From the NCBI GenBank assembly GCA_012064415.1, contig SSNU01000050.1, forward strand, positions 528,469 to 566,485: DNA of 38,017 bases. Reading direction: 5' to 3'. The notes beneath the pieces are model-generated. The model had not been told where the DNA came from and did no database searches. It worked only from the letters and a program-made list of their open reading frames with translations. Below are positions 12,095 to 24,900 of the stretch, piece by piece. Source of the DNA: Gyrodactylus bullatarudis. Taxonomy: Eukaryota; Platyhelminthes; Monogenea; Gyrodactylidea; Gyrodactylidae. Every line of letters starts with the position of its first letter. Within the stretch, counting starts at the first letter, position 1. A program made the translations under genes and the position numbers.

Positions 12095-14292
12095 ATCAAT
12101 TCTATGGATTTTAGCTTCAATCTTGGTACAAACTGTTCAGATCATTAATGCATTTGATAAAACTTTTTATGTTGATGAGAATCCATGTAAAGAAATGAAC
12201 AAGTTCTTTCAGTGTATGAGCCCGGGTCTTATTCTTTTACCTGATGAAATCGGGAACTCTTCAAACAAAATTATCATCGGCAATCAGTCCTTTAGAAATT
12301 CCATAATAAGCAGAGGAAATTTCACAAAATACCCAAGAGTTTTGGAAAAGTTTATAATAACATCATCCGGATTGACTGAAATTGAAGAGGGGACATTTAA
12401 AGCTTTTGAAAAAATCGAATTTCTCACACTCAAGTCAAATAAAATCAAATACATCAGCTCTGAAGCCTTTGCCAACGTCAATATTGATGAATTGGACTTG
12501 AGAGAGAACTTGAATATCAAATTTCATCCTGACGCTTTCAAGGGTAAGCACTTAAACTCTTGTTTTCATTATATATCAGCATGAATGATTATTAATTGAT
12601 TAACTGATTGATTGTATTTTTCTATCTCTTTAGATTCAAAAATTACCAAATTAACACTGAAAAAGTGTGGACTTGAACATATTGCACTATCTACATTCGA
12701 GCATCTATTTATAAACGGTTTGAAAAGTCTTGATTTGGAGGGAAACCGAATTGCTGAAATTGACTCAAACTTCTTATTTCCCTTCAAAAGTCTCGACTCA
12801 CTACTTATTCTAGATAACCCAATTAATTGTAAATGTCCAATGAAATGGTTACTGGATTTACCTGAGAAAATTTTGAATAATAACCTGGGCCTCAAATGTT
12901 CCTCACCTGCTAGTCTAAAAGATTCAGACATTCCTAACATGTCAAAAGAAATGTTTGACTGTACATTGCCAAAACTAGATCAAGTCCATATGGACATAAA
13001 TTATGATGATGTCAAAAATCTTGTATTCATAAACTTTAAATGTCAGGCCAAAGGAACAGAGAATATGAAATTAAAGATTGTCAGAATTAAGGACATGAAC
13101 AATAGAGGGTTTGACGAAGAATACAGGACAGATGTCCTTCAAACCAGTAACTCAGACACTGTATCACTTCTTCTAAAACAACCTGAACAAGTACCCCAGT
13201 TGACATATGGAGGGAAGAAGATATATGATGACAGAGGTAATATTAAATTGAACCCCGTAGTTCCAGAGAATCTGACATGTCTCATTGAAGATACTAACGG
13301 TAATTTCTCAACAAATTTTGTTGTCCACTGGCCAAGTCTGATGCCTAGGCCGAAGGTTGATCCCATAATTCTTGAACGCAGTTTAGACAATATTGAAGGA
13401 GAATTCTTTTTGAAAGTTTGTTCAAAATTATTTTGATAATATTTTCTGTATTACTTGTACTTACTTGTAAGTAACTAGCCTTTTTCTTTAGAAAAAGTTC
13501 ACTATTCTCGAAATGATTGGAGCTGTCTTTGGTACTTTTATCACCACAATATTCGCATTCATATGTTTATACTGCATCCGTTATGACTCTCTACGTGGAT
13601 GCTATTTTTCCTGTTGCTCTTTTCGCAATAATCATGACCATAAAATGTTCAATTCTAGTCAGTTGTTGAAGGATTCTAATTTAACAACAGGCCTTCTCCA
13701 ATATCAAAATGCTAATACCAAATCTATTCAAAGCAGTAATAATAATAATTTACCTTTTACGCCAATGAGTCAAATCCTCTTGCCTCCTGGATATCCAAGT
13801 AGCGGCAGTGATGATACCAACAACAATACTAACAGTAGTTCTTCAGCAGGCTATGATCATAATTTTAATGCCACAACTCTGAATAAAAGATCATCTTATG
13901 CAACATATGATGCACTTAGTGGTCAAAACGCTAACTGCAACAGTAACCTAAATAACAATTCTACTTATAACGATTGTCAGACTTATGATTTACCACAGAA
14001 TAATCAACAAGCTATCCAAGCTCCAACTCCACTGCTTCCGTTACCTCCATTGCCTAGGGATAATATCCCTCAAATTCCACCTTCATCAATTTATAATCAA
14101 AATCCAGGGGCAGGCAACTTTTTCGATCCCAATCAAAACGCTCAGCTGCAAGCTGCTCTCACTGTAGCTACACTTTCTCGCATGCAGAATCAAAATCAAC
14201 AACAAGCTCAGAGTTTGGATGCAAACCTCCTACAACAGCAGTGGAATTATCTCACAATGCTCCAGAATAACTTGACCTCAATGCAAAAGTGA
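12081..14292 (+). CDS. Kekkon-like LRR/Ig single-pass membrane protein, 3 exons
   Basis: Coding exons are 12081-12543, 12634-13415 and 13492-14292 (introns of 90 and 76 nt), giving 681 residues. Residues 1-24 are a signal peptide. C36 and C45 form a reduced N-terminal cap. Five leucine-rich repeats run from about 88 to 207, and an LRRCT cap has C220, C222, C243 and C264. An Ig-like stretch follows, with C291 and C370 as the likely disulfide and an NLTC...NGNFSTNF pattern resembling the F-G strands. The TM helix is at about 423-444, then a Cys-rich juxtamembrane CYFSCC (possible palmitoylation) and a 230-residue Asn/Gln/Ser-rich tail ending in Lys. LRR caps plus Ig plus TM is the kekkon/LIG layout. 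Those proteins modulate receptor signalling and adhesion in arthropods. The Ig segment is divergent and lacks the core Trp. The second donor, AAA|GTTTGT, is weak but keeps the frame. Orthology is not established. Confidence 0.82.
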
Positions 14293-14324
14293 TGGCCTAT
14301 TCCATAACAATACGAACTAGTTCC

Positions 14325-14368
14325 TTCTTACTAGTATTTAAATTCCTTGTCTTTTATTCTAGTAAGAA
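14325..14368 (+). repeat. Inverted repeat in the LRR/Ig 3' UTR
   Basis: TTCTTACTAG at 14325-14334 and its exact reverse complement at 14359-14368 form a 10-bp stem with a 24-nt loop, starting 33 bases after the stop codon. It could fold in the mRNA. No function can be assigned. Confidence 0.6.
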
Positions 14369-14829
14369 AGACTTGTCTGTGGCCTTGATTTATATAAACT
14401 ACATGAATTGTGTGTGATATCAGAACTAATATTTGCTGTAATTTAACCCAAATCTTATACATATATCAAGTTATTTTCTATATTTCAAAAATTGTAAATT
14501 ACAGAATTATCTCTTATCTCCATCATTTGAATATAAAACCAAGATTGTAAAAAAATTTCGATGAATATGAAGAACTTTTATAAATTTTGAAAGGATCTTG
14601 TACAAAGAATTTAAAACTGATGATTTCCTCAAATATATATCAAAGTATATATATATACATTGTATATTCTTGAATTATTTTATATATTTAAGTCAGCTAA
14701 GAACTTTTGAGTTAGAAGTCTATGAAGTTCAATTGTTTATCATTTGGAGTTTCGAATTAAGTTATATCAGAAATGAAGGTTAAATTCAGGGAAAATATTG
14801 ATATATTTTAATAGTCTTATTAATTCATA

Positions 14830-14835
14830 AATAAA
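14830..14835 (+). terminator. Candidate polyadenylation signal, LRR/Ig gene
   Basis: AATAAA lies 538 bases after the LRR/Ig stop codon, in an AT-rich stretch. It is plausible for a long 3' UTR but could be chance in such sequence. Confidence 0.35.
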
Positions 14836-14906
14836 TATAAAATTATTGAGATAAAAATGCTCTTGATTTGATGTTTATAGTTAATAAGAAAAACAATATA
14901 GCATTG

Positions 14907-15482
14907 TTAGTCTGGAGTATATATAGATGTTGCCTTCAATGATTGGAGCTTCAGGACCTGGAAATGATAAATTCCAGAGTATGTAAATGAAATTAATATA
15001 AGAAACTCACGTATTCTAGTAATGAGACGGCTTGTGAGCATTTTTGCTTGACAAGAACCCATCGTAATCTCATCTTGTAATAAACTCTTCGGTTTTCACT
15101 CTCTAAGATAGTTTCGATTCCTTCGACAGTTTTATTATTTAGATATATAATCGGTCCAAAAGAAATTCCACAACTACAACAGCAACAAAGTAATCCACAG
15201 AGAAGAAAACGTAAATTTCTTTGCATTGAATGTCGCAAGAATTTGTTTACACATTTTACTGTATAATAAAATTCTTCTGGAGCTAATTTTCCGACCAATT
15301 CAGAAGGATATTCACAATGAAATTTATTATTTAATCCAAATCTAGAAATATTATATAGAATATAATTACATCGTAATCTCCCCATGGCTTTTTATCACAA
15401 CTAGTGAACCTTTTTTCCTATATTTAGTTGGATTATTCAGTAAATTCAAATCCTGAACAGTTATATTATCCGAAGATAACAT
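14907..15482 (-). CDS. CHIC: CHIC-family cysteine-rich hydrophobic domain protein, 3 exons
   Basis: Minus-strand exons are 15482-15370, 15341-15011 and 14957-14907, giving 164 residues, close to the usual 165 or so. The introns are 28 nt (15342-15369, with an in-frame stop) and 53 nt (14958-15010), both GT-AG. Family landmarks are in order: LVVIKSHGEITIFGLNNKF (27-45), YPSELVGKLAPEEF (49-62), the Cys string LLCGLLCCCCSCG (84-96), the ESENRRVYYKM region (118-128), KQKC (136-139), LLEY and a C-terminus ending TPD, whose last 16 residues match the family in length. CHIC proteins are membrane-associated through the palmitoylated Cys string at the plasma membrane and vesicles; their biochemical role is poorly defined. 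The acidic N-terminal stretch of vertebrate CHIC is missing. An unspliced ATG at 15385 is a false start inside exon 1. The gene is head-to-head with the protocadherin. Confidence 0.92.
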
Positions 15483-15901
15483 AAATTCAAAAATGAGACA
15501 TGAAGTTAGTTGAAATTAACTTTTATAAAAGATAATAAAACTAAAAAATTAGTTACATATTATTAAAGATTTAAATCAAATTCATTTTCTCAATTTAAAA
15601 GATTTTTAACATAAAAAACGTTTTTAATAGTATTTTTGAAATTGAGCTTTTTTGAGTTTTGTAACAAAACTCAAAAAAGCTCCCAAAAATCTTTTTCTAG
15701 TACCTATTTCATAAAACGAAGTTTTTATTCATTTCTTATGCTTACGTAAAAAAAATATTTTACTTAATTCTGATTGGCCAATAGAAAAATACAGTTTTGG
15801 ATGATGAATATATATTCTTATTTTACAACATAAATTTAATCAGACAAGGTTAATCAGAATGCTCCTCCAGCAGAAAAATAATATATCCAAATTTTGCTAA
15901 C
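15483..15901. promoter_or_regulatory. Bidirectional promoter region of CHIC (-) and protocadherin (+)
   Basis: The two start codons face away from each other across 419 bp. Inside are a long inverted repeat (15644-15682), TTACGTAA at 15742-15749 (a PAR-bZIP/C-EBP-type palindrome) and ATTGGCCAAT at 15773-15782, which is a CCAAT box on both strands at once. No clear TATA box serves either gene. Shared regulation is inferred from layout only. Confidence 0.6.
15644..15682. repeat. Perfect inverted repeat, 18-bp arms and 3-bp spacer
   Basis: GAGCTTTTTTGAGTTTTG at 15644-15661 is matched exactly by its reverse complement at 15665-15682, with TAA between. It could extrude as a cruciform or form a strong RNA hairpin. 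It sits in the middle of the shared promoter region. It may be the relic of a small foldback element. Confidence 0.9.
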
Positions 15902-18900
15902 ATGTCTTTTGTCAAAATATCATTATTCATTTATATTCTTGTATCGAATTTATTTGCTCAGAGTTCCATACGTCTTTCAGAGGAACGACCAATCGGTCAC
16001 GAGATCGATATTACTCATTATTTAACTTCACTCGCATCTTCAAATGATGAGTTAGCTATACTTAATCAGCAATCAAAGGGTGTTTCGTCTTTCAAAATTG
16101 TTAAAGATCAATCAAAGGTTAAGTTAATAATCACTTCACGCATTGATCGGGAAAGTCTCTGTCCTAATTCTCAAAAAAGATTTTACTCTATATTTTCTGT
16201 GATTAATGGAAACTTCCCAGTTATATCAAACTCATTTGAGGATCCGTGTTTAATAGCTATCAAAGTATCTTCTGGAGAGAAACTTGAGTCCATTGTCATA
16301 GAAATACTCGATATTAATGATAACGCTCCAATTTGGCCAATAACTGGAACAAATCCTCGATATACTCACAGAATTAATTTTAAGGATGATGATCCAGTGG
16401 GGACAGAAATAATTTTACCCCTTGCAGAGGATGCAGATATTGTTGAGAATGCTCAGATAACATACTCGATTAATTCGAATGATGTAAATTATTTTGATAT
16501 TTCATGGACAGATTTTTTCACACTCGATAAGATCCAAGGAACTGAAAACAAGGAATCTCAGTTAGTATTACGATCCAAAGTATTGTTGGATCGAGAGATC
16601 TATCCAAAAGGTTGGAAATTAATCCTGGTTGCTACAGATAATGGGCAGCCGGATAGGAAATCTTCTCGATTGCCTATCGAAATTCTCATCAATGATTTGA
16701 ACGATAATGCTCCGCAATTTTCTAAATTAGAGTATACGAATACGGAAATTCAGGAGAGTGCCTCTCTAAATGAAGTATTAGTCAAGGTAGAAGCGACAGA
16801 TCCTGATCTTGGAAAGAATGGAATGATCAAATATTCCATTGAGACAAACGATGAAAACCTCAAGAGCTATATTGAAATCAATGAGAGTGGAGAAATTCGA
16901 CTTCGTAAACGTCTACAAGTTGATCAGGTTGGTGATGATTTACCCCTGACTAAATTACCAATAAGTTTCAAAGTCAAAGCGTCCGACATGGCTGATGAAC
17001 CCTATTCATTATCTTCTGAAGTTACAGTGACAATAAAAATCAATGACATTAATGACGAAAGACCTACAATTCAAATACATCCACTTAAACCAAAGTCAAT
17101 CACGGATGTTCCTCAAAGCTCACAATCTGAAAAAATACAGCTTTTTCTCGAAGAAAACAAATCAAATGCTCTGATAGCCCTTATCCAAATATCTGATCCA
17201 GACTTTGAGGGCAAGGATATTGTTACCTGCTCTCTTCATGGTATTAATGAAAGAGAATTCCAACTTGACAAAACTAGTCTTCACAATGAATTTAAACTCA
17301 AGTCAACACGCGCATGGGATCGTGAAGAAAATTCTTCAATAGAATTGTTTATCAAGTGCCAAGATTCTGTATCTCACACTATACAGAAGCAATTGTATAT
17401 AAAGATTTTGGACGTAAATGATAATCAGCCCAAGTTTGAAAAAGACCTTTTCAAATTTAAAATAAAGGAAGATGACGGAGAGAGAAATCAGCAGTCTATG
17501 TATATCCATGATTCATCCAAGAGAAATAAGCCATGGCTAACCGATACAGGAAAGGCTTTTGTCAGTGCCACTGATGCTGATGAGCCAATGAATTTGAATT
17601 CAAAGTTGAGATATTCAATTAGACCAAAGCCAGGATTTGAAGGACTTCATACAGAAGATTTATTTCAAATTGACTCAGAGACAGGTGCTCTATACGTGAA
17701 GGGATTATTGGATCGGGAACTTCAGCAATATCATAGCTTTATGGTTCATGTGGAAGATCTTGGGGACGAACCAAAGTCTTCTATCGTACAAGTTGACGTG
17801 GAACTTGTGGATGTTAATGACAATCCCCCGACTTTTACAATGAGTGATAATTCTGAAAATAGTTTGAATGGATTTTCGTTCAGTGTTGAAGAAAACTCAC
17901 AAATCGGAAGTATTGTTGGAACTTTACGAGGCATTGATCCCGACATTAGTCCAGAGCTAAATCTTGCTATCAATGATTCAAGATCTCTACCTAAAATGGA
18001 CTCATTATACTTTGCTTTGGAAAAATGCAAGGATTCAGAAAATTTCAGAGTCGACCCAAAAACTGGTCAAATTTCTATCAAGTGAGTATTTTTATTCAAC
18101 GTTTTTTTCCTAAATTCAATCTTGGTTAAAAGTAAAATAGAACTTTTAAAATATAAAGTACTTGCTTGTGAACTTAGATTAAAATTAAGCCTAACATGTA
18201 AAGCTTAAAAACTTGATGAAAAAGCTATTCCTTACAAAAGAATTCCCATAAACATGCATGCATTATTGTTAATCAAGTATTATTTACTTAACTTTTTATC
18301 AACTGCAAGAAAGGTTTCCCTTGTTTTTAATACGCACATTATAATGATAAGAAGAGATTCCTTCAAATTCAAATCTATAGAAATGTATCCTTTCTGGATA
18401 ATAATATAATAGATACGCTTAAAATAGTCATATAAAACTATTGAAAATAGAGCAAGAAGGTGGAGCTGAAACATGTGTGTAATTACAGAGGGAGAGAAAG
18501 CTTCTTATTATTAATAATACAATTTATATCAAGATACATTATTCCTTTAAGGGTAAAGAGAGGTCCTTTTAAGTTTGCCACGTGTGCCATTAACACTTTT
18601 TTATATTATTATGTATATTGATGATACAGAAATAATTATAATAATACATTCATTGAAATATAAACAAACACAGCGAACATTTTAAAGGGAGAGAGTATAT
18701 AGAATAACTCTTGTGTTGTGCACAAAGTTATTCTGTGGAGTGTAGAAACTTGGCCCTTCAACATGGTTACTACGGAAGCTTCATTATTAAAGTATTCCTT
18801 TTCATGTTTATTATATCTATGGAGGGTACATAAAGCAATGACGAAAAAGTAATAATCAGGTTTTTCATAATTTTTACCTGTATTACATGTCGACTTAAAA

Positions 18901-21900
18901 ATTGTTAAAATTGTTAAAAAAAACAGCAGAAATTACATTGACTAAAAAATTATCTTAAAGTAAAAGAGAATCTTGAGAAAAAATCATCGGGAAGCATTTT
19001 ATCGTTCTACTTCAAAATTATCAGATCTGTTTAGCAAGACAGTTCTCCAAAGGATTTTGCTAAAAATTTAAACTTGGTATACTAAAAATTAATCTCTATT
19101 GATATCTATTCAGAAAACTTTAAATTAAATCATGAAAACAAATGATTCTTGTAATAATAACTTATATTGAATGACTATTGTGAATATTTGTTTCTTAGAA
19201 GCCTCGAATGAAGTTTTAATACAAATAGGGTAAAGACCCTCAAATTTCGTTCTAGGATTGATACCTACAGGCAGATTTAAAAATTAAATTAAAGTACTCA
19301 GATCTGAACTCAAAAATAATATATAATAACTTTTTAAAAGTAAATCTTGCGTTACTTTTTCAAGAAAACAAACTATATAGACTTTTGGTATAGATCATCA
19401 CATTTGGTTCATGATATTAAAAATTAAATTTCTTTTCAAATTCTCTACACGTAATGAGTCATTCTCATCAAAAATAATTATAATCTTGCATACATGTATT
19501 TCAGTGACATAATATTCATTTTTCCGTAAGCTTGAATGGCTTACCTCAATTGTGCGCAAAAGTCAATTTAAATTAGAATTAATTCTAACAGACAAAAAAA
19601 GAACAAAATTTATTTCAGTTTTACATGTTAATTGTACATTTTTTCATTGAATTACAATTGTTCAATGAATAATACAAATGTTTTTCTACAGTATCCTGAC
19701 ACTGGTTACCTTGGGTAATAGAGATATTTACAATTTCACCTACAAACTGTATTTATTCTTATTTGGAAAAAAGAAACATAAAAATTTTCCATTCATGTTA
19801 GATATAAAAGTAATAATTTTACGCAATTTCGCAATACAATAAATGACTAAGATAATCTTCCTTTTTTTAAAAATAATAAACCCATCAGTAAAGAAAAAAT
19901 ATGACCCAAAAGGTAAAAATATAAAAATCATTTATTAATCGGCGCCGATTATATAATAAATCTTGTTAGTCACTATATATTTTTATTTCATAGACGCTAT
20001 CTGGATAGAGAAAAGCGTTCAATGTATTCCTTTAAGGCATATATCCTTGATGGGCAGAGCAAGTACCAAAGAATGAAGAGTCTCGATCCAGAGGCATCCT
20101 TACGAGAGGAAATTGATATAGAACCAAGTTATAGGGTCCACATAGTCTCAACAAACATTTTCATCACCATACTGGATGTCAATGATAATGTACCAAAATT
20201 TATTCAACCCAATTTTACGGATCATCTTGTGTTTGTCGATCCAAAGGCGCAAAGTGGTACGAAAATATTAAAAGTGAGAACTAAAATCAAGAATCTAGCT
20301 GATTAAAAAAGTAGAAATGGTTCTTCTTATATAATAGGATCATGATTGGAAAAAGATGAAAAATACTCTTCAAATTTTATCTCAACTTCAAGATTTCTCT
20401 CCACTCTTGATGAAGTAAATATTAACTCGCTAAATTATCTATTTGTTTTGATCAAATCCTACTCTTTTTCTCATTCCTACTCAAGAAATTACATAATTTA
20501 ATTATGATCATTATTTTCTCGTATTTTCAATCTATATGTAAATTAGGTAAGATCAAAATTGATGACTGAATGATTGAATAGTAATAATCACCTGTCGGAG
20601 GGGATATTTATTAATTCTTCCCTTCTTACTCTTCCTATATTCTCAAAGCTAGAATAATCTTGTATTTCTGAACATTTAAATCTTAAGAGGGAAAATTATA
20701 TAAGAAGTAGATCAAATTCAATATTTTTTGAATTCTATTCTTTTTCAAGTCTCTGAATTTAACTTACAAATAAGTCTAATTATATTTAAGTATACATTTT
20801 CCTATTCAAGACCACGAAATAACTTCAATCGGTCAGTATATATTTTTCTTAAAAAATTGAAGCTAGTTAATATAAATCTGAGAAATTTTTTCATCGAAAA
20901 TTAAAAAATTTTTATATCTAGATAATTTGACCCAACTAAAGAAAGAGGCGGATGTTCATAAATTTTTAGTTGGTGCCAAATTCCCCTTTTCTGAACATAA
21001 AAGGAGTCGAATTTCGATTTCTTGATAATTTTTACTGCTTGAAAATTGGTGTGAAAAATAGTGGGTCTTGCAATAGTTTAATGGTATCATTTGGTTTCCT
21101 TGTCTTATTTTAAAGTTAAAAAAACTTCATTTTACTATTTTCTCATCATAAAATCAATGAAAAATTTGAGATCAAAGTTCAAAAAAAAGGGAATCAGATG
21201 TTAACCCAAAATTCTAGACCCTCCACATTTCTCATTAGCTTTATAATGTTATTTTAAAAAGATTTAATTTTCTTCTTTCCAATATCCTAGATTGAGGCAG
21301 TAGATCCAGATGAAGGCTTAAATGGAAAAGTTACATACAAACTCTTGGATGGCACTTCACCTCCAAATCAGTTCAGTATCCATTCTCATAATGGAGAGCT
21401 TTACTTGGAAAATCCATTTTCAAATGAGATGATTGACAAAGCAAAGAGGATATTTGAAGAAGCCTCTATGCAAAAGTCAATGAACGTCGAAAAAAAAAAG
21501 TTTTTTAGCCAGCTCGATGAAGCCTATCCAATGTTTATGCTTAAACTTGAAGCATGTGACTTGGGAGAAATTCCCAAGTGTACAACTTTTCCCAATTTAC
21601 AAATTCAATTAAAATTTCCAATGCTGGAAGAGGAGGACCCAGGTTTTTCTAATGGCCCCTCAAATTTTGGTCATTCAACCTTTTGGAGTGCTAATCGTTT
21701 TGGAGGGCGTTCGTTTTCAGAGAACCTCGCAATTGGGTTGTCAATATTCTTTTCTATCGTTGTTATTCTCATTGCCATAATGATCTGTTTCATACGCTTA
21801 AGATCGAGAAGCATTTATAGGGACGAAAATCGTGAGTTTAATCTACAACTAATTTTGTATTTTGAAAATATCTAACATAAGAATAGATAAATTACTCGTT

Positions 21901-24900
21901 TATAATGCTTTAGACTTTTGAAACCGTGAAATGGATGTATTTTTTTGAAAATAATGAGAGCTTATCATCAAAGGAGGCTATAAATATCAATTTAAAATCT
22001 AGAAATTAACTTTGTTGACATATTTTTCTTGTACTTTCAACTTTTTTCAAGCTATAGTTTTTATATCATCGTTAACACGTAAATAGACAATGGTGATTAT
22101 TTTTTTCGAGTCTCAAAAATCATGTTTACATAATGATTTATACGAATATCTATTCAAAAAACATGTAAATCTTTGCCCAGTCTAAAAAGACTGAAATTTC
22201 CAAGGTGCAAATTTAGACATTCATCAAAAGGTTTTATCTTTTCCCTGTTTTGCATCTAACTTAAATGGAGAATTAAATTCTTCTAAAAAAAGAAATGTAA
22301 CATGGAAAATATAAAGATGAGAAAATATTCTTCGTCATTTAAAAAGAGAAACCATCTAAGAATGTTTCTCCTTCTTATGTAATATAAATTTATCAACAGG
22401 TATTTGTAAAAAATATTATGAAAGGAAAGGGAGACCCTTTGAAAAGGGAAAAGTATATCAACAAGAAAGTCTTTGATCTATTTTCTATCCAAATTCTCTT
22501 TCAATTCATGAAGTGGGGAAGAATTCTATTTGAATTTACTTGAGGGAAACAAATTCATTACTTGAATGAATCGACAAACTCTTCAAGTTTAATAATTAAC
22601 ACAGTCTATTTTCACTTTACTTGATAAACGGGAAAATTTCACTTGATGAGGAAGAATGTCTGTGTAATGATCAAATAACAACAGGTTTATTTTTAAAATT
22701 AATTCTATTGCGATCTCGTCCATTATCTTACAATCTTAGATCATCAAGAAAATGGAATTTCAAATAAAATGAAGAGTTTAACAAACGAGTAAAGTGTAAT
22801 TTTAATCCTATGTAACAACTCCTGATCAAATTGAAAATTTAAATCAAGTTAATTCAATTAATGAATTGGAAACTATGTATTTTAAAAATATCCAAGTTTT
22901 AATCAAAAAATCAAGAATTTTTCAAAATTTAGCTTATGTAAAATGCACATTGTACATTCAAAAACCTCGTTGCATAAAGAATTCTCAATTTTAAAATGAG
23001 CTAAAGAAAAGGGTTGATGTATTACTCTGTAATAGTATTTATTTGAACTTAAATTGGAGTTGATTTAAACATGACTTTTATCATTCAAATATGGGCTCAT
23101 TGTTCTCTAAATTTCCTTATTCTGCAACACTAGTGTCCAACTAAATTTTTTATAAAATTTTCAATTTCATATTAAAAAAGTGTATTGTGTAACAAGGAAA
23201 TCAAATATATGTAATTATATTTCATAAAAGTATAACCCCGAATTTTTATTTTTTGATAAGCTTTACTCTTTGACAACTGAAATCTTGATTCTTGGCTCAT
23301 TGATTTCCTAGTCTAAATGCGATCCTAAAAATCAAACCCCTGATCATTTTTCTGATTGTTTCAAACTCTTCAAAAATAGGCCAATAAAAAATTCAGAATT
23401 CCATTGTAATATGACGATTAAAACAATTTTGTTTATCAAGATGGAAACATTATGATCGAAATCAAGTCATTGAAAATAAAACGTAGAAAATTTTGTCATT
23501 TACATATTGAAACCATAATAAATTGGATTCTGGTAGATGGAATAGAATGGGCTATTACGGAAAGAAATATTTTGAAATCATAAAATATGCAAAAAATGTT
23601 TCTTGTCGAACAGGTTTATTATGTTTTTCTTTGATCTTCAATTAAACTTATGTCATAGTCTGATAATTTGCAAAGATGGATAGAATGTAACTGCTTTTTC
23701 AAATCTGACATTTCTTTCCATCTAACGATCCCTTTTTTCCACAACGATTTAGATGAATATCAATGAACTCTTTATATACACTGTATTCGTGATATCATCT
23801 CTTTTACTCATTGTTCCTCCTTCATTTATTTTCGTTTTGGGTAATAAATTATATGACTAAAAACGTCATATTTCAATACGCAATGAATATAGTGTGTGTT
23901 TAGATCCCTTATATAAAATGACCATTATTTTAACTGAAGATAAAATCAGGGAAATTTTTCACTTGGAAAGAGGACTCACTACTCACTTGTACTTTCCCTT
24001 ATGATAAATACACAAAGTTTTTATGCTGTCCAACTTTTATCGTGTCATCATTATGCAATCAAATGAACTGTGAAAAATACCAATATTATGACACAATTTT
24101 CCAAGATTTTATCTCTGATAACAAATTTTATTTTACCTAAATTTTTTACCAATCGTTAGAAAATTAATCTCAATACAAACTCTTTTTATTACCTTATAAT
24201 TAAGAGAAAGTAAAAAAATCTGTCATTTATTTCAAAATTCCATAATTATATAAGTGATTTGAGCATCAGAAGAAAAACCAAAAAGACAAGCAAGAATACC
24301 CAGGGGCAAACGAAAATTCAGTGAAAAATTCTTTCATTTCTTCGTTATCTTAGAGTTCATCTTGATTAAAAAGATGCCAGGAATATTTTTTTCTTCTGAT
24401 TTCTCAAAAAAATATTATTTATCGAAAAAAATAAGGAATGAAAGGCAACTTGAACTCAGATATATTTTTGCAAATAATTATTAATACAAAATTCATACTG
24501 ATTTATTCAATATGATACATAGGAAAGCTCTTTGATCTTCAAAGGAATAAAGGGAGATACAATCCGTCCATTTGTTCCTAAAAAAGGGATAAAATTGAGT
24601 TACACGCTTTGTTAGAATCTTTGAGTATAAAGAGGAGAATCAGATCAAAAGAGCTATGGGATACTTTTTTGGAATTCATTGGTCAATTATTTTCCATTAT
24701 TGGGTAATTTCTTTAAATTCTCAATGTCGAAACTTTCAAGACTTTTCTCATAAATCTTCTTGCCCATATGAATAAAAAGAAATTATCTATGCAATTTATT
24801 CTCCTATATAAAGATTATCCTTTGAACGTGTGAATCCTCAGAAATTTTTATTTTCATGTCTAATGATTATCATATTAGATCTTTTGATCTCGACAAATTG

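Larger units (their letters stand above)
14293..14906. other. 3' UTR and convergent intergenic region
   Basis: This region separates the stop codon of the LRR/Ig gene (+) from that of the CHIC gene (-), so the two genes converge. It holds a 10-bp hairpin, AT-rich sequence and a candidate polyadenylation signal near 14830. Confidence 0.6.

Noticed and set aside
13463..13475. Strong-looking donor TTGTAAGTAAC after LRR/Ig exon 2
   Set aside because: An in-frame stop at 13434-13436 precedes it, and it lies too close to the acceptor at 13491. The weaker donor at 13416 keeps the frame.
14993..15385. A single-exon 130-residue reading frame starting at 15385 (minus)
   Set aside because: It reads through two introns. 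The spliced three-exon CHIC model restores the conserved N- and C-terminal family blocks and the family's length.
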